Shown one piece after another: positions 44,442 through 52,145 of a DNA stretch of 64,000 nt. The notes under the pieces were generated by a model. That model saw only the letters and a program-made list of their open reading frames with translations, did no database searches and was not told the origin of the DNA. Both the position numbers and the translations under genes were made by a program. Source of the DNA: Anaerolinea sp. (lineage in GTDB: Bacteria > Chloroflexota > Anaerolineae > Anaerolineales > Anaerolineaceae); the NCBI GenBank assembly GCA_029975055.1, contig JARKPU010000013.1, positions 1-64,000 on the forward strand, in the 5' to 3' direction. The first letter of the stretch is position 1. Every line of letters starts with the position of its first letter.

Positions 44442-45066
44442 AACCTGCCATACGTTGATCTGCGCCGCTTCTGTGATGACCCTGGCGCTTTTGCTGACGG
44501 GCTGCCGCATCCCGAGCGAGCTGTTCTTCTCGCCGGTGTCCACTCCCCCCAGCCAGATCATCGTGCCCACCGCGACGGAAATCCCTCCCAGCCCGACGCC
44601 GGGTGAACCGACCCCGACCGAAACGCCCACCCCGCTGCCGTGTGCCTTTGTCTATGCCGACCAGTCGCTCCCGGATGAGACGGCCAGCCTGCAAGAAGCC
44701 GTGACCACAGCCGGCATCGGCGGCGTGGAAGCGGTGGCGGTGGCCTTTGGCGAGAACTGCGTGGACACTTTGAACAACACCGTCGTGCGGTTCACGCCAA
44801 TGGAGACGGATTTCTACTTTACGGCAGTCGTGCCGGACCGCGAAGACCGGACTGCGCTTGGGAACCTGGCGGGACGGCTGCTCGATGTGCTGGAAGACTT
44901 CCCGCCCGGGGTTGTGCCGGGGCCTAACCCCGGTTATGTGACTCTCGTCTTCCAGGACGGCACCGGGCAGACCCAGCTGCGCGTGAAGTTGGATGCCGCG
45001 CAGAAAGCCCGCCAGAACGGCCTGATCGGTTCGATGTTGCTGGATATGCTGACCTCGCTGGAGTAA
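44431..45066 (+). CDS. Lipoprotein of unknown function
   Basis: This 211-residue protein has a signal peptide with a lipobox (ALLLTGC) and so should be an outer-leaflet lipoprotein. A Pro/Thr-rich linker of about 30 residues (PTATEIPPSPTPGEPTPTE) follows, then a domain of about 140 residues that is not recognised. The ATG at 44431 has GGAGGGG just before it and lies inside the end of the methyltransferase gene. It converges with the GNAT gene, with 4 bases between stops. Confidence 0.82.
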   Translation: MSNRTCHTLICAASVMTLALLLTGCRIPSELFFSPVSTPPSQIIVPTATEIPPSPTPGEPTPTETPTPLPCAFVYADQSLPDETASLQEAVTTAGIGGVEAVAVAFGENCVDTLNNTVVRFTPMETDFYFTAVVPDREDRTALGNLAGRLLDVLEDFPPGVVPGPNPGYVTLVFQDGTGQTQLRVKLDAAQKARQNGLIGSMLLDMLTSLE

Positions 45067-45070
45067 ATCC

Positions 45071-45607
45071 TCAGGCCAGGCGTTTTTCCATGCGCCAGGC
45101 GGGTTCCACCACGTCGCGGACGCGCCCGTTTTGATCAATGTACGACCAGCGCCCCGGCTCGGAGGCCACCACCGTGAAGCCATGCTTCTTGTAGAAGGCC
45201 TGGGCGCGCGGGTTATCTTTCCCTACATTCAATGTCACGTAGATAAAGCCACGCCCAAGAAGGTCCTCTTCAGCGGTGCGCAGCAACAGCGCGCCGACCC
45301 CCAGGCTGCGAAACGCCGGGCGCACGCGGAAGGCGTACAGGTAGGCGCGGTCGATGCCGTTGCACAGCTCGGGCCGGTCGCAGGTGAGCTGGACGAACAC
45401 CTGCCCGATGATGGTCTGCCCCGCCAGTTCGGCCAGCCAGAGGACGCTCAAACCGCGCTGAGAGCGCCGGTATGCCTCGGCATACAGGCGCCGGAAGTGC
45501 GAATATTCGCCTTCCCATTCCAGGCCGGGCAGGTCTTCGGCGCGCACCTGGCGCACGGTCACATCCAGCGGTGCTGAGAACGGCTGGTTCAAGGTCAGTT
45601 CAGCCAT
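45071..45607 (-). CDS. GNAT family N-acetyltransferase
   Basis: This 178-residue acyltransferase has the acetyl-CoA loop VRPAFRSLGVGALLLRTAEE and the later NPRAQAFYKKHGF signature. The substrate is unknown. The ATG at 45607 has GGGGGT upstream and overlaps the end of the preceding gene by 8 bases, so the two are translationally coupled. A GTG four codons upstream is an alternative. Confidence 0.87.
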   Translation of the reverse strand: MAELTLNQPFSAPLDVTVRQVRAEDLPGLEWEGEYSHFRRLYAEAYRRSQRGLSVLWLAELAGQTIIGQVFVQLTCDRPELCNGIDRAYLYAFRVRPAFRSLGVGALLLRTAEEDLLGRGFIYVTLNVGKDNPRAQAFYKKHGFTVVASEPGRWSYIDQNGRVRDVVEPAWRMEKRLA

Positions 45608-48290
45608 TTTTACCCCCACTCTCGGCTCGATAGGCGGCGATCAGGCGGGCGAAGAAATCCTGCTCGCTGGAGTGATTGGCAATCTTCCCGTCCAGCCAGG
45701 CGGAGCGCAGTTCGTTCAGGATGGCCTTATAATGCGGGCCGGGCGGAATGCCCAGCAGGCGCAGGTCTTCGCCGGAGTAGGTTGGGGCGATATGCCGCCA
45801 GGCAGTGATGTAAGCCAGGATGGGCTTTCGGAGCCGCTCGTCTTTCGTCAGGCGATAGACCGCATAAAGCGCGAGCGGGGGGATGCCCTCCAGCAGCGGT
45901 GTGGCAACCGAGGGTGGTGCGCCGTCGAGGCCGGGCAGGTCGCGCTGAGCCTGGATGGCCAGGACCAGCAGTGAGAGCAGCGCCCCCGCGAAGCGCAACC
46001 GCTCGCCGATGGAATACGCCTTCTCAAGGGGCAGGCGCGCCAGCCAGACCAGGTAAGCCAGCGCCACGCGCGCAGGGAGGTTCCCAACGCGCTCCGGCAG
46101 GCCCCAGGCAGGGTCGAAGGGCTGCGTCAGGGCGGCTTCCACATCGCGGGCAACCTCCTCCGACCAGCATAGGTCGGGGTGGATGGCGCTGAGCAGGCCA
46201 AGCCCGTCCAGCCGATGAAGCATGGCGACGGCCTTTTCCTCTTCGAGGATCAAATTCAACTCATGGCGCAGGCGGTCGCCGGAAAGGCTGCGGATGAGCG
46301 GGCGGCCTTCGTTCATCAGCTCGAGGGTGCGTTCTTCGATGTGAAAATCGAAGCGCTGCTCAAAGCGCACCGCGCGGAGCTGCCGGGTGGGGTCATCCAC
46401 AAAGGAAAGCGAGTGCAGCACGCGCACCAGGCGGGCTTCGAGGTCGCGCAGACCGCCCCAATAATCGTAGAGGTCGCCGTAATGGTTCCCATCGAGGCGC
46501 AAGGCCATGGTGTTGATGGTGAAATCACGGCGGTGAAGGTCGAGCTTGATGCTGCTGCGCTCGACGGTGGGCAGCGCGGTGGGATAATCATAGAATTCAC
46601 GCCGGGCGCTGATCAAGTCCAGGCTGGCGGGCAGGTCGGCGGGGTTGAGGGTGGCTTTATCGCCCAGCGCGCGCGCCAGGTCTTTGCGGATGGCGCCGAT
46701 GGACCATTTGGCGGTGCCGAAGCGGGTGTGGGCGAGCACGCGCCCTCCAAAGCGCTTTTCGAGGGCACGCGCCAGGGTGATGGCGTCGCCTTCGACGACC
46801 ACATCGAAATCCAACCCGGGGCGGCCGAGGAGCAGGTCGCGGACGTAACCGCCCACAATATAAGCCGCCTGGTGCAGGCGGCGCGCCTCGGCGGCGACGG
46901 CTTTCAGCAGCGCCAGCCGCGCGGGGGGCAGGGCGGCATCCAGCCGGGAGGCAAGGTTATTCCGGCCCGGCAATGGAACGTGCCCGCTGAGGTGTTTGAG
47001 CAGGTCGGTGCGCGTGACGATGCCGATGACCGCACCGTTGGATGGATCGACCACCGGGATTTGCCCCCAACCCGATTTGATCATCACATCGCGCAGCTTT
47101 TCGATCGAGTCCTCCGGCTGCACCGAAACATCGCCGGCATCCATCAGGCTGCCCACCGGCACTTTTAACCGGTGCGAGACGGCCCGGTCTACGGCGCGCC
47201 GGTTGAGCAGGCCAATGATCTTGCCTTCGCGCACAATGGGATAACCTTCATAGCCGTAGCGCTGCATCAAACTCAATGCCTTCTCCACCGGCGTGTCGGG
47301 TGTGAGCACCAGCGGCTCGCTTGACATGATCTGCCTGACAGTGGCAGAAGGGCGGACGTGTTCGGGCAAGATACGCACAAGCTCGCGCTGCACGGCGGCG
47401 AGGGGGGCTTCTCCCGCAGCCTGGTAGGGGAGCGAGCCGCCGGAGGGCACCTTCACCAGGGCAGCCGCGGCCCGGTCGTGACCGCCGCCGCCGAAGTGCG
47501 CCGCCACCCCCGATACATCCACCTGGTCGGTGGTGGAGCGGGCCACCAGCCGCACGCCTTCACCGGTCTGGACGAGCAGGAAGAGCGCAGCGGGGTCCAG
47601 CAGGTCGCGCAGTTTATGCGCGATGCTCGAAATCTCATCGGTCATCTCAGGGGCTTCTTCCGATGCGATGACGATATGCTGCCCGTTGAGATGAATATCC
47701 ACCGCGGTCGCCAGCAGCCGGTCATATACGGCGCGCTGCTCGGCCGAAAGCCCGGGGTTGAGGTAAAGACCGGCAATCTCGAGGTTGGCGCCCTGCTCGA
47801 GCAGGTAGCTCACGGCGCGGGCGTCACGCGGGGTGGTGCCGGCGTACATCAGCGAGCCGGTGTCTTCATAGATGCCCAGCAGCAGCAGGGTGGCGTGGAT
47901 GGGGCTGAGCACGCCGTTATGCTCGCGCAGCCCTTCGACGAAGAGCGTGGTGCACGCCCCGGCCTGGTCGAGGGTGACTTTCCAGGTGTCCGGCAGGTCG
48001 GGCCGCAGGGCGTGGTGATCCACCACCTGGACGAGTGTTTTCGCGCTCATCCCGCGCAGCGTGACGAGAGCCTGCGTATCCACCAGGGTCACCGTCTCGA
48101 TTGGCTCGGCGGGCAGATCGTTGAGCTCGATGAACGGCAATTCCGCGCCGTACAGGGTGAGGAAGGCCTTCACGTTGCGGTTCAACCGCCGCGGCAAGAC
48201 GGGGCGGGCGTGCTCGTTCATCAGGTATGCGCCGAGCATAGCCCCCAGGGCATCGAAATCGGCCTGCTCGTGGGTCAGGATGAGATGCAT
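45600..48290 (-). CDS. DHH phosphoesterase-CBS-tRNA nucleotidyltransferase fusion
   Basis: This is an 896-residue multidomain protein. Residues 1-300 are a DHH/DHHA1 phosphoesterase (DFD at 11-13, DHH at 91-93, GGGGHDRAAAA at 267-277). Two CBS domains are at about 318-365 and 383-433. Residues about 455-896 are a class II nucleotidyltransferase with GGYVRD (480-485) and metal ligands in DFDVVVEGD (494-502). There is no HD domain. The same architecture is known for A-adding or CCA-adding enzymes in Aquifex, cyanobacteria and deltaproteobacteria. A second family member lies at 62168. A TATAAT lies 6 bases before the ATG. Confidence 0.92.
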   Translation of the reverse strand: MHLILTHEQADFDALGAMLGAYLMNEHARPVLPRRLNRNVKAFLTLYGAELPFIELNDLPAEPIETVTLVDTQALVTLRGMSAKTLVQVVDHHALRPDLPDTWKVTLDQAGACTTLFVEGLREHNGVLSPIHATLLLLGIYEDTGSLMYAGTTPRDARAVSYLLEQGANLEIAGLYLNPGLSAEQRAVYDRLLATAVDIHLNGQHIVIASEEAPEMTDEISSIAHKLRDLLDPAALFLLVQTGEGVRLVARSTTDQVDVSGVAAHFGGGGHDRAAAALVKVPSGGSLPYQAAGEAPLAAVQRELVRILPEHVRPSATVRQIMSSEPLVLTPDTPVEKALSLMQRYGYEGYPIVREGKIIGLLNRRAVDRAVSHRLKVPVGSLMDAGDVSVQPEDSIEKLRDVMIKSGWGQIPVVDPSNGAVIGIVTRTDLLKHLSGHVPLPGRNNLASRLDAALPPARLALLKAVAAEARRLHQAAYIVGGYVRDLLLGRPGLDFDVVVEGDAITLARALEKRFGGRVLAHTRFGTAKWSIGAIRKDLARALGDKATLNPADLPASLDLISARREFYDYPTALPTVERSSIKLDLHRRDFTINTMALRLDGNHYGDLYDYWGGLRDLEARLVRVLHSLSFVDDPTRQLRAVRFEQRFDFHIEERTLELMNEGRPLIRSLSGDRLRHELNLILEEEKAVAMLHRLDGLGLLSAIHPDLCWSEEVARDVEAALTQPFDPAWGLPERVGNLPARVALAYLVWLARLPLEKAYSIGERLRFAGALLSLLVLAIQAQRDLPGLDGAPPSVATPLLEGIPPLALYAVYRLTKDERLRKPILAYITAWRHIAPTYSGEDLRLLGIPPGPHYKAILNELRSAWLDGKIANHSSEQDFFARLIAAYRAESGGKNG

Positions 48291-48296
48291 ACTTCT

Positions 48297-48302
48297 ATTA
48301 TA
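48297..48302 (-). promoter_or_regulatory. TATAAT box 6 bases before the DHH-CBS fusion start
   Basis: On the minus strand TATAAT is followed by six bases and the ATG at 48290. A CTGAAA 17 bases upstream could be a weak -35. A leaderless mRNA is likely. Confidence 0.55.
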
Positions 48303-48323
48303 GGACGGTGTTTCAAGTTTTCA

Positions 48324-48353
48324 GTAAATTGTGGGGATTGACCCACAATTTAC
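48324..48353. promoter_or_regulatory. Perfect 12-bp inverted repeat in a divergent promoter region
   Basis: GTAAATTGTGGG (48324-48335) and CCCACAATTTAC (48342-48353) are separated by 6 bases. The repeat lies where the -35 region of the minus-strand gene should be and 60 bases before the -10 of the NUDIX gene. It looks like a dimeric repressor or activator site. Confidence 0.55.
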
Positions 48354-48413
48354 AGAAAAAGATGCATACGATCCGTTATAGTCTTTGCGGCAACAGCGGC
48401 GGATCGATTGGTT

Positions 48414-48419
48414 TATAAT
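48414..48419 (+). promoter_or_regulatory. TATAAT box 6 bases before the NUDIX start
   Basis: A perfect TATAAT is followed by six bases and the ATG at 48426. There is no ribosome site and no clear -35. A leaderless transcript is likely. Confidence 0.55.
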
Positions 48420-48425
48420 CGCTGA

Positions 48426-48920
48426 ATGGATGCGGCGAGTCTGGTTTACACCCTGTGTTTCCTGCAGCGAGGGGAGCAAATCCTCATGCTGCACCGGCGC
48501 AGGCCTCCCAACCAGGGGCTGTGGAACGGCATCGGCGGGCGAATTGAGCCTGGAGAGACGCCCCGCCAGAGCATGCTGCGCGAGATCCGCGAAGAAAGCG
48601 GGTATGCGCTCCAGGAAGTGCATTTTGCCGGTGTGCTCACCTGGGAAGGGTTCGAGATCCCGCCCGGGGGGTTGTACATCTTCACGGCGCAGGCCCCGGC
48701 GGGTGACCCGGTGGCCAATGACGAAGGTGAACTGGCCTGGAAGGACAGGGCGTGGGTCTTTTCTTCGCCGGAGGTCGTCTCCAACATCCACCGCTTCGGC
48801 CCGTGTGTGGTCCGCGGCGATGCGCTGCTGGAGCACCATTTTGTCTACCGGGATGGTGAAATCCTGGCTTACCGGTGTTATGATCTGCCTGAGGAATTTC
48901 TTAGGGGTTTGCTCGTTTAA
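48426..48920 (+). CDS. NUDIX hydrolase
   Basis: This 164-residue enzyme has the full NUDIX box at about residues 38-60 (GRIEPGETPRQSMLREIREE followed by SG), which binds magnesium. The sequence resembles MutT/8-oxo-dGTP diphosphatases, with HRRRPPNQGLWNGIGG ahead of the box. The exact substrate is not determinable. It is divergent from the DHH-CBS fusion and is followed by a terminator within a repeat element. Confidence 0.9.
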   Translation: MDAASLVYTLCFLQRGEQILMLHRRRPPNQGLWNGIGGRIEPGETPRQSMLREIREESGYALQEVHFAGVLTWEGFEIPPGGLYIFTAQAPAGDPVANDEGELAWKDRAWVFSSPEVVSNIHRFGPCVVRGDALLEHHFVYRDGEILAYRCYDLPEEFLRGLLV

Positions 48921-48933
48921 TTCCTGGATATTT

Positions 48934-49020
48934 CCCTCACCCTGCCCTCTCCCAGAGGGAGAGGGTTTTTACCTCCCCTTTCCCTCTGGGGCGCGCTTCG
49001 CGCACCCGTCGGGGTGAGGG
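48934..49020. repeat. REP/MITE-like palindromic element
   Basis: The outer arms CCCTCACCC (48934-48942) and GGGTGAGGG (49012-49020) are inverted. Inside are the hairpin 48945-48952 with 48958-48965 followed by TTTTT (an intrinsic terminator for the NUDIX gene) and a GCGCGCTTCGCGCG-like palindrome near 48991-49003. This composition is typical of small non-coding palindromic elements repeated across genomes. Only one copy is in the window. Confidence 0.55.
48945..48970 (+). terminator. Terminator after the NUDIX gene
   Basis: An 8-bp stem with a 5-base loop is followed by five T. It lies within the palindromic element. Confidence 0.7.
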
Positions 49021-49087
49021 CCGGGGATGAGGGGAAATGTGCTGAACTTGGCGAGAAAACCACTTAGCGGAATGATGGGTGAAGAAC

Positions 49088-50230
49088 ATGGAAAACCTGA
49101 CTCAAGCTGAACTGCTGCGTTATTCGCGGCATTTGATCTTGCCGGAGGTCGGCCTGGAAGGGCAGCGCAAGTTGAAATCGGCCTCGGTGCTGCTGGTGGG
49201 CAGCGGGGGGCTGGGCTCTCCGGCGGCGCTTTACCTGGCTGCAGCCGGGGTCGGGCGCATCGGCGTGGTGGATTATGACGTGGTGGATGAGTCGAACCTG
49301 CAGCGGCAGGTGATCCACGCCACGCAAGGGGTGGGCACGCTCAAGGTGGAGTCTGCGCGCAGGCGGATGCTCGATCTGAACCCTTACATCACTGTGGAAG
49401 TGTTCAACGAGGTTTTCACAGCCGAGAACGCCATGCGCATCGCCGAGGGATACGATATTCTGTTCGACGGGACGGATAACTTCCCCACCCGTTACCTGCT
49501 CAACGACCTGGCCGCGCTGACGGGGCGGCCTTATGTGTATGGCTCGATCTTCCGCTTCGAGGGCCAGGTGAGCGTCTTCGATGCGCGCAGCGGGCCGTGT
49601 TACCGCTGCCTGTTCCCCGAACCCCCGCCGCCGGGGAGCGTGCCCACGTGCGCCGAGGGCGGCGTGTTTGGCGTCTTGCCCGGCACGGTGGGCACTTTGC
49701 AGGCCACCGAAGTGATCAAGCTGATCCTGGGAATCGGCGAATCGCTGGCCGGCAGGCTGCTCATTTACGATGCGCTGGAGATGACATTCCAAAGCGTGCG
49801 GCTGCGAAAGAACCCGCACTGCCGCTTGTGCGGCGAAAAGCCAGAGATCACCTCGCTGGTGGATTACGAGCAGTTTTGCGGGGTCCCCGCGCGCGGGGGT
49901 TACCATGTGCAAGGGATTCGCGAGATCGAGCCGCGCGAGGTGGCTCGCAGGCTGCAAAACGGTGAGGCGCTGGGGTTGATTGATGTGCGCGACCCGGTGG
50001 AACTTCAGGTTTCGCGCCTGCCGGGCGCGATGATCCTCCCAACCGGGCAGGTGCAGCTGCGCCTGGGTGAACTGGACCCCGGCAAGGAGTGGGTGGTGTT
50101 CTGCCGATCCGGCGAGCGTTCCGCGCGAGTGGTGAAGGCCATGCAAGATGCGGGCTTGAAAGCCGCCAACATGAAAGGCGGGATCAACGCCTGGGCCGAG
50201 CAGGTGGACCCGGCGATGCTGAAGTATTAA
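49088..50230 (+). CDS. moeB: MoeB/ThiF-type adenylyltransferase with rhodanese domain
   Basis: This roughly 380-residue protein has an E1-like adenylation domain (VLLVGSGGLGSPAALYLA, then DESNLQRQV, FDGTDNFPTRYLLND), with two zinc CXXC pairs (CYRC, CRLC) and the cysteine region PTCAEGG. A C-terminal rhodanese domain has its active cysteine in FCRSGERS. Such proteins activate the C-terminus of MoaD- or ThiS-like sulfur carriers and can transfer sulfur. No moaD, thiS or cysO gene is adjacent. A GTG at 49079 is an alternative start. Confidence 0.92.
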   Translation: MENLTQAELLRYSRHLILPEVGLEGQRKLKSASVLLVGSGGLGSPAALYLAAAGVGRIGVVDYDVVDESNLQRQVIHATQGVGTLKVESARRRMLDLNPYITVEVFNEVFTAENAMRIAEGYDILFDGTDNFPTRYLLNDLAALTGRPYVYGSIFRFEGQVSVFDARSGPCYRCLFPEPPPPGSVPTCAEGGVFGVLPGTVGTLQATEVIKLILGIGESLAGRLLIYDALEMTFQSVRLRKNPHCRLCGEKPEITSLVDYEQFCGVPARGGYHVQGIREIEPREVARRLQNGEALGLIDVRDPVELQVSRLPGAMILPTGQVQLRLGELDPGKEWVVFCRSGERSARVVKAMQDAGLKAANMKGGINAWAEQVDPAMLKY

Positions 50231-50281
50231 CCCGGCTGCGCCGAGCGCCGGGAGGCAGGTTTTCTTACGGCGGTAATCGAA

Positions 50282-51145
50282 ATGAACGATACAAAACGAG
50301 TCTTATTGGCAGTTCTGGCACACCCGGATGATGAGACATTTGGCACCGGCGGCACCCTGGCCTATTATGCCCGCCAGGGGGTTGAGGTTCACCTGGTTTG
50401 CGCCACGCGCGGCGAGGTGGGCGAGATGGATCCCAAGTACATGCGCGGGTTCAACAGCGTGGCCGAACGGCGCGAAGCCGAGCTGCGCTGCGCAGCCGAA
50501 AAGCTGGGCCTGAGCGGGGTACACTTCCTCGATTACCGCGACTCGGGCATGCCCGGTTCGCCGGATAACGCGCATCCGCGGGCGTTGGTCGCTCAACCGA
50601 AAGAGCAAGTGGCTGAAGATGTGGCGCATTATATCCGCCTGCTCAAACCTCAGGTTGTGATCACCTTCGACCCGATCGGCGGGTACCGCCACCCCGACCA
50701 CATCGCCATCCACCACGCCACAGTGGCAGCATTCCACCTTGCGGCAGAAGAGAATACCCCGCCCGACGGGCTGGCCCCTCACCGGGCACAAAAGCTGTAT
50801 TTCCAGACGATGCACCGCGGCTTTTTGCGCTTCATCGTGCGCCTGATGCCGCTCTTCGGTCGGAATCCGCGGCAGTTCGGGCAAAACAAGGATATCGACC
50901 TGGTCTCGATCGTCGAGGTAGATTTCCCGATCCATGCGGTGATCAACTTTCGCCCGGTGGCCGATATCCGCGACGAAGCTTCGGCGTGCCATGCCAGCCA
51001 GGGCGGGGCTTCGCTCTCGGGGAAGAATATCTTCGGCAGGCTGCGGCGCCTGTTCTTCTCGAAAGAGCAGTACATGGCCGGGTATCCAGAGGTTCCCGCT
51101 GGAGCGCCCGTCTCGCATGACCTGTTCGCCGGTGTGAAGCTCTGA
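50282..51145 (+). CDS. PIG-L/LmbE family deacetylase
   Basis: This 287-residue zinc-dependent enzyme has AHPDDETFGTGGTLAYYA near the start and the second ligand motif YRHPDHIAIHHAT. The family removes N-acetyl groups from GlcNAc derivatives (mycothiol and bacillithiol synthesis, GPI precursors), but the substrate here is not known. It has a longer C-terminal part (about residues 180-287). A weak hairpin at 50231-50252 separates it from moeB. Confidence 0.88.
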   Translation: MNDTKRVLLAVLAHPDDETFGTGGTLAYYARQGVEVHLVCATRGEVGEMDPKYMRGFNSVAERREAELRCAAEKLGLSGVHFLDYRDSGMPGSPDNAHPRALVAQPKEQVAEDVAHYIRLLKPQVVITFDPIGGYRHPDHIAIHHATVAAFHLAAEENTPPDGLAPHRAQKLYFQTMHRGFLRFIVRLMPLFGRNPRQFGQNKDIDLVSIVEVDFPIHAVINFRPVADIRDEASACHASQGGASLSGKNIFGRLRRLFFSKEQYMAGYPEVPAGAPVSHDLFAGVKL

Positions 51146-51260
51146 CTTTGGCGATTCGCCTTGAAGGATGGAGGAACAACTTGCCGGCGGGCGGCGTCTT
51201 TAGAAGTGAGGCCGGTTCAATGCAATTGCGTTCTAAGCTGGCTTGCGGGTGCGATTAAAA

Positions 51261-51289
51261 TTGACATCGGTGGGTATTGTTATTACACT
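51261..51289 (+). promoter_or_regulatory. Promoter of the FHA gene
   Basis: TTGACA at 51261-51266 and TACACT at 51284-51289 are 17 bases apart. A TATAAA at 51289-51294 is an alternative -10 but with a 22-base spacer. AAGGAGG precedes the ATG at 51324. Confidence 0.6.
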
Positions 51290-51323
51290 ATAAACGGATA
51301 ACCATCGACCAAGGAGGGTGTGC

Positions 51324-52070
51324 ATGCCTTCAAGCTTCCAACTTGTGATGCGCTCCGGCCCTTCGGCAGGGAAGGTCTTCCCGCTGGAGAAGGGCGAGAT
51401 CGTTCTGGGGCGCGATTTAAGCAACGATATCGTGATCAACGACCCCGAAATTTCACGGCGGCACGCAAGGCTGTACGCCCAGGGAAACACGTACGTGCTG
51501 GAAGATTTGGGTTCCACCAACGGCACTTTTGTCGGCGGGCAGCGCCTGACGGGCGCCTACCCGCTTCGGATTGGCGAGGTGATCACGCTTGGCGAGCGGG
51601 TGACGGTGATCTTTGAGACAACGCAACCGGCTGATGACATGACCATGGTCTCGGCGGGGCTCCAGCCGCAGGTATACCAGCCTCCTGTCAGGCCTGTGGC
51701 CGGGCCGGCACAGCCGCCCGTGCGGCAGGCGAGCGCACAGCAGCCGCCGGTGATGCCCGCACCGACCGCTCAGGCGCCTGCCGCTCAACCGCCTGTGCAG
51801 GCAGTGCAATACCCGCCCCAGCCGCAAGTGCAAGTGCCTGCCTATCAAAGCCCGGCGCCGATTCCTCCACATGATGTGTATGCTGGGCAGGTTCCTTATG
51901 CTGAAGAGACAGAACCGCCGAAGGCCAAAAACCGGACGATGCTGATCCTGTTAATCATCCTCGCCGGGGTTCTTTTGATCAGCTTTATCTGCGTATTTGT
52001 GCTCTTGTGGAACGCGCCGCTGGAATTCTGGTGCCAGTTCCCCATCTGGCCCGCCGGCGCCTGCCCGTAA
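51324..52070 (+). CDS. FHA domain protein with C-terminal membrane anchor
   Basis: This 248-residue protein has an N-terminal FHA domain (about residues 5-95) with the phosphothreonine-binding residues in VLGRDLSNDIVI, ISRRHARL and DLGSTNGTFV. A Pro/Gln-rich linker (about 115-195) and one membrane helix (about 206-230) follow, with a short end containing two cysteines. The FHA domain is cytoplasmic and would bind phosphothreonine proteins, hinting at Ser/Thr kinase signalling, though no kinase gene is in the window. AAGGAGG at 51311-51317 fixes the ATG start. Confidence 0.9.
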   Translation: MPSSFQLVMRSGPSAGKVFPLEKGEIVLGRDLSNDIVINDPEISRRHARLYAQGNTYVLEDLGSTNGTFVGGQRLTGAYPLRIGEVITLGERVTVIFETTQPADDMTMVSAGLQPQVYQPPVRPVAGPAQPPVRQASAQQPPVMPAPTAQAPAAQPPVQAVQYPPQPQVQVPAYQSPAPIPPHDVYAGQVPYAEETEPPKAKNRTMLILLIILAGVLLISFICVFVLLWNAPLEFWCQFPIWPAGACP

Positions 52071-52133
52071 TCCGGTTCTGATCAATCTTTCTAAGCCGTT
52101 GAGGGGTTTTGAGCAAATTGGCTTGAAACCCCT

Positions 52134-52139
52134 TATAAT
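52134..52139 (+). promoter_or_regulatory. TATAAT box 6 bases before the transporter start
   Basis: TATAAT lies 6 bases before the ATG at 52146. Just upstream, AGGGGTTT (52102-52109) and AAACCCCT (52126-52133) form an 8-bp inverted repeat abutting the box, so it may be an operator or the terminator of the FHA gene. Confidence 0.5.
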
Positions 52140-52145
52140 TGTTGT

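Noticed and set aside
48934..49020. CRISPR repeat or phage attachment site
   Set aside because: Only a single palindromic unit is present, with no spacers, cas genes, integrase or tRNA nearby.
50231..50252. Hairpin after moeB as a terminator
   Set aside because: The stem is only 6 bp with a 10-base loop, and the T-rich run starts about 10 bases later.
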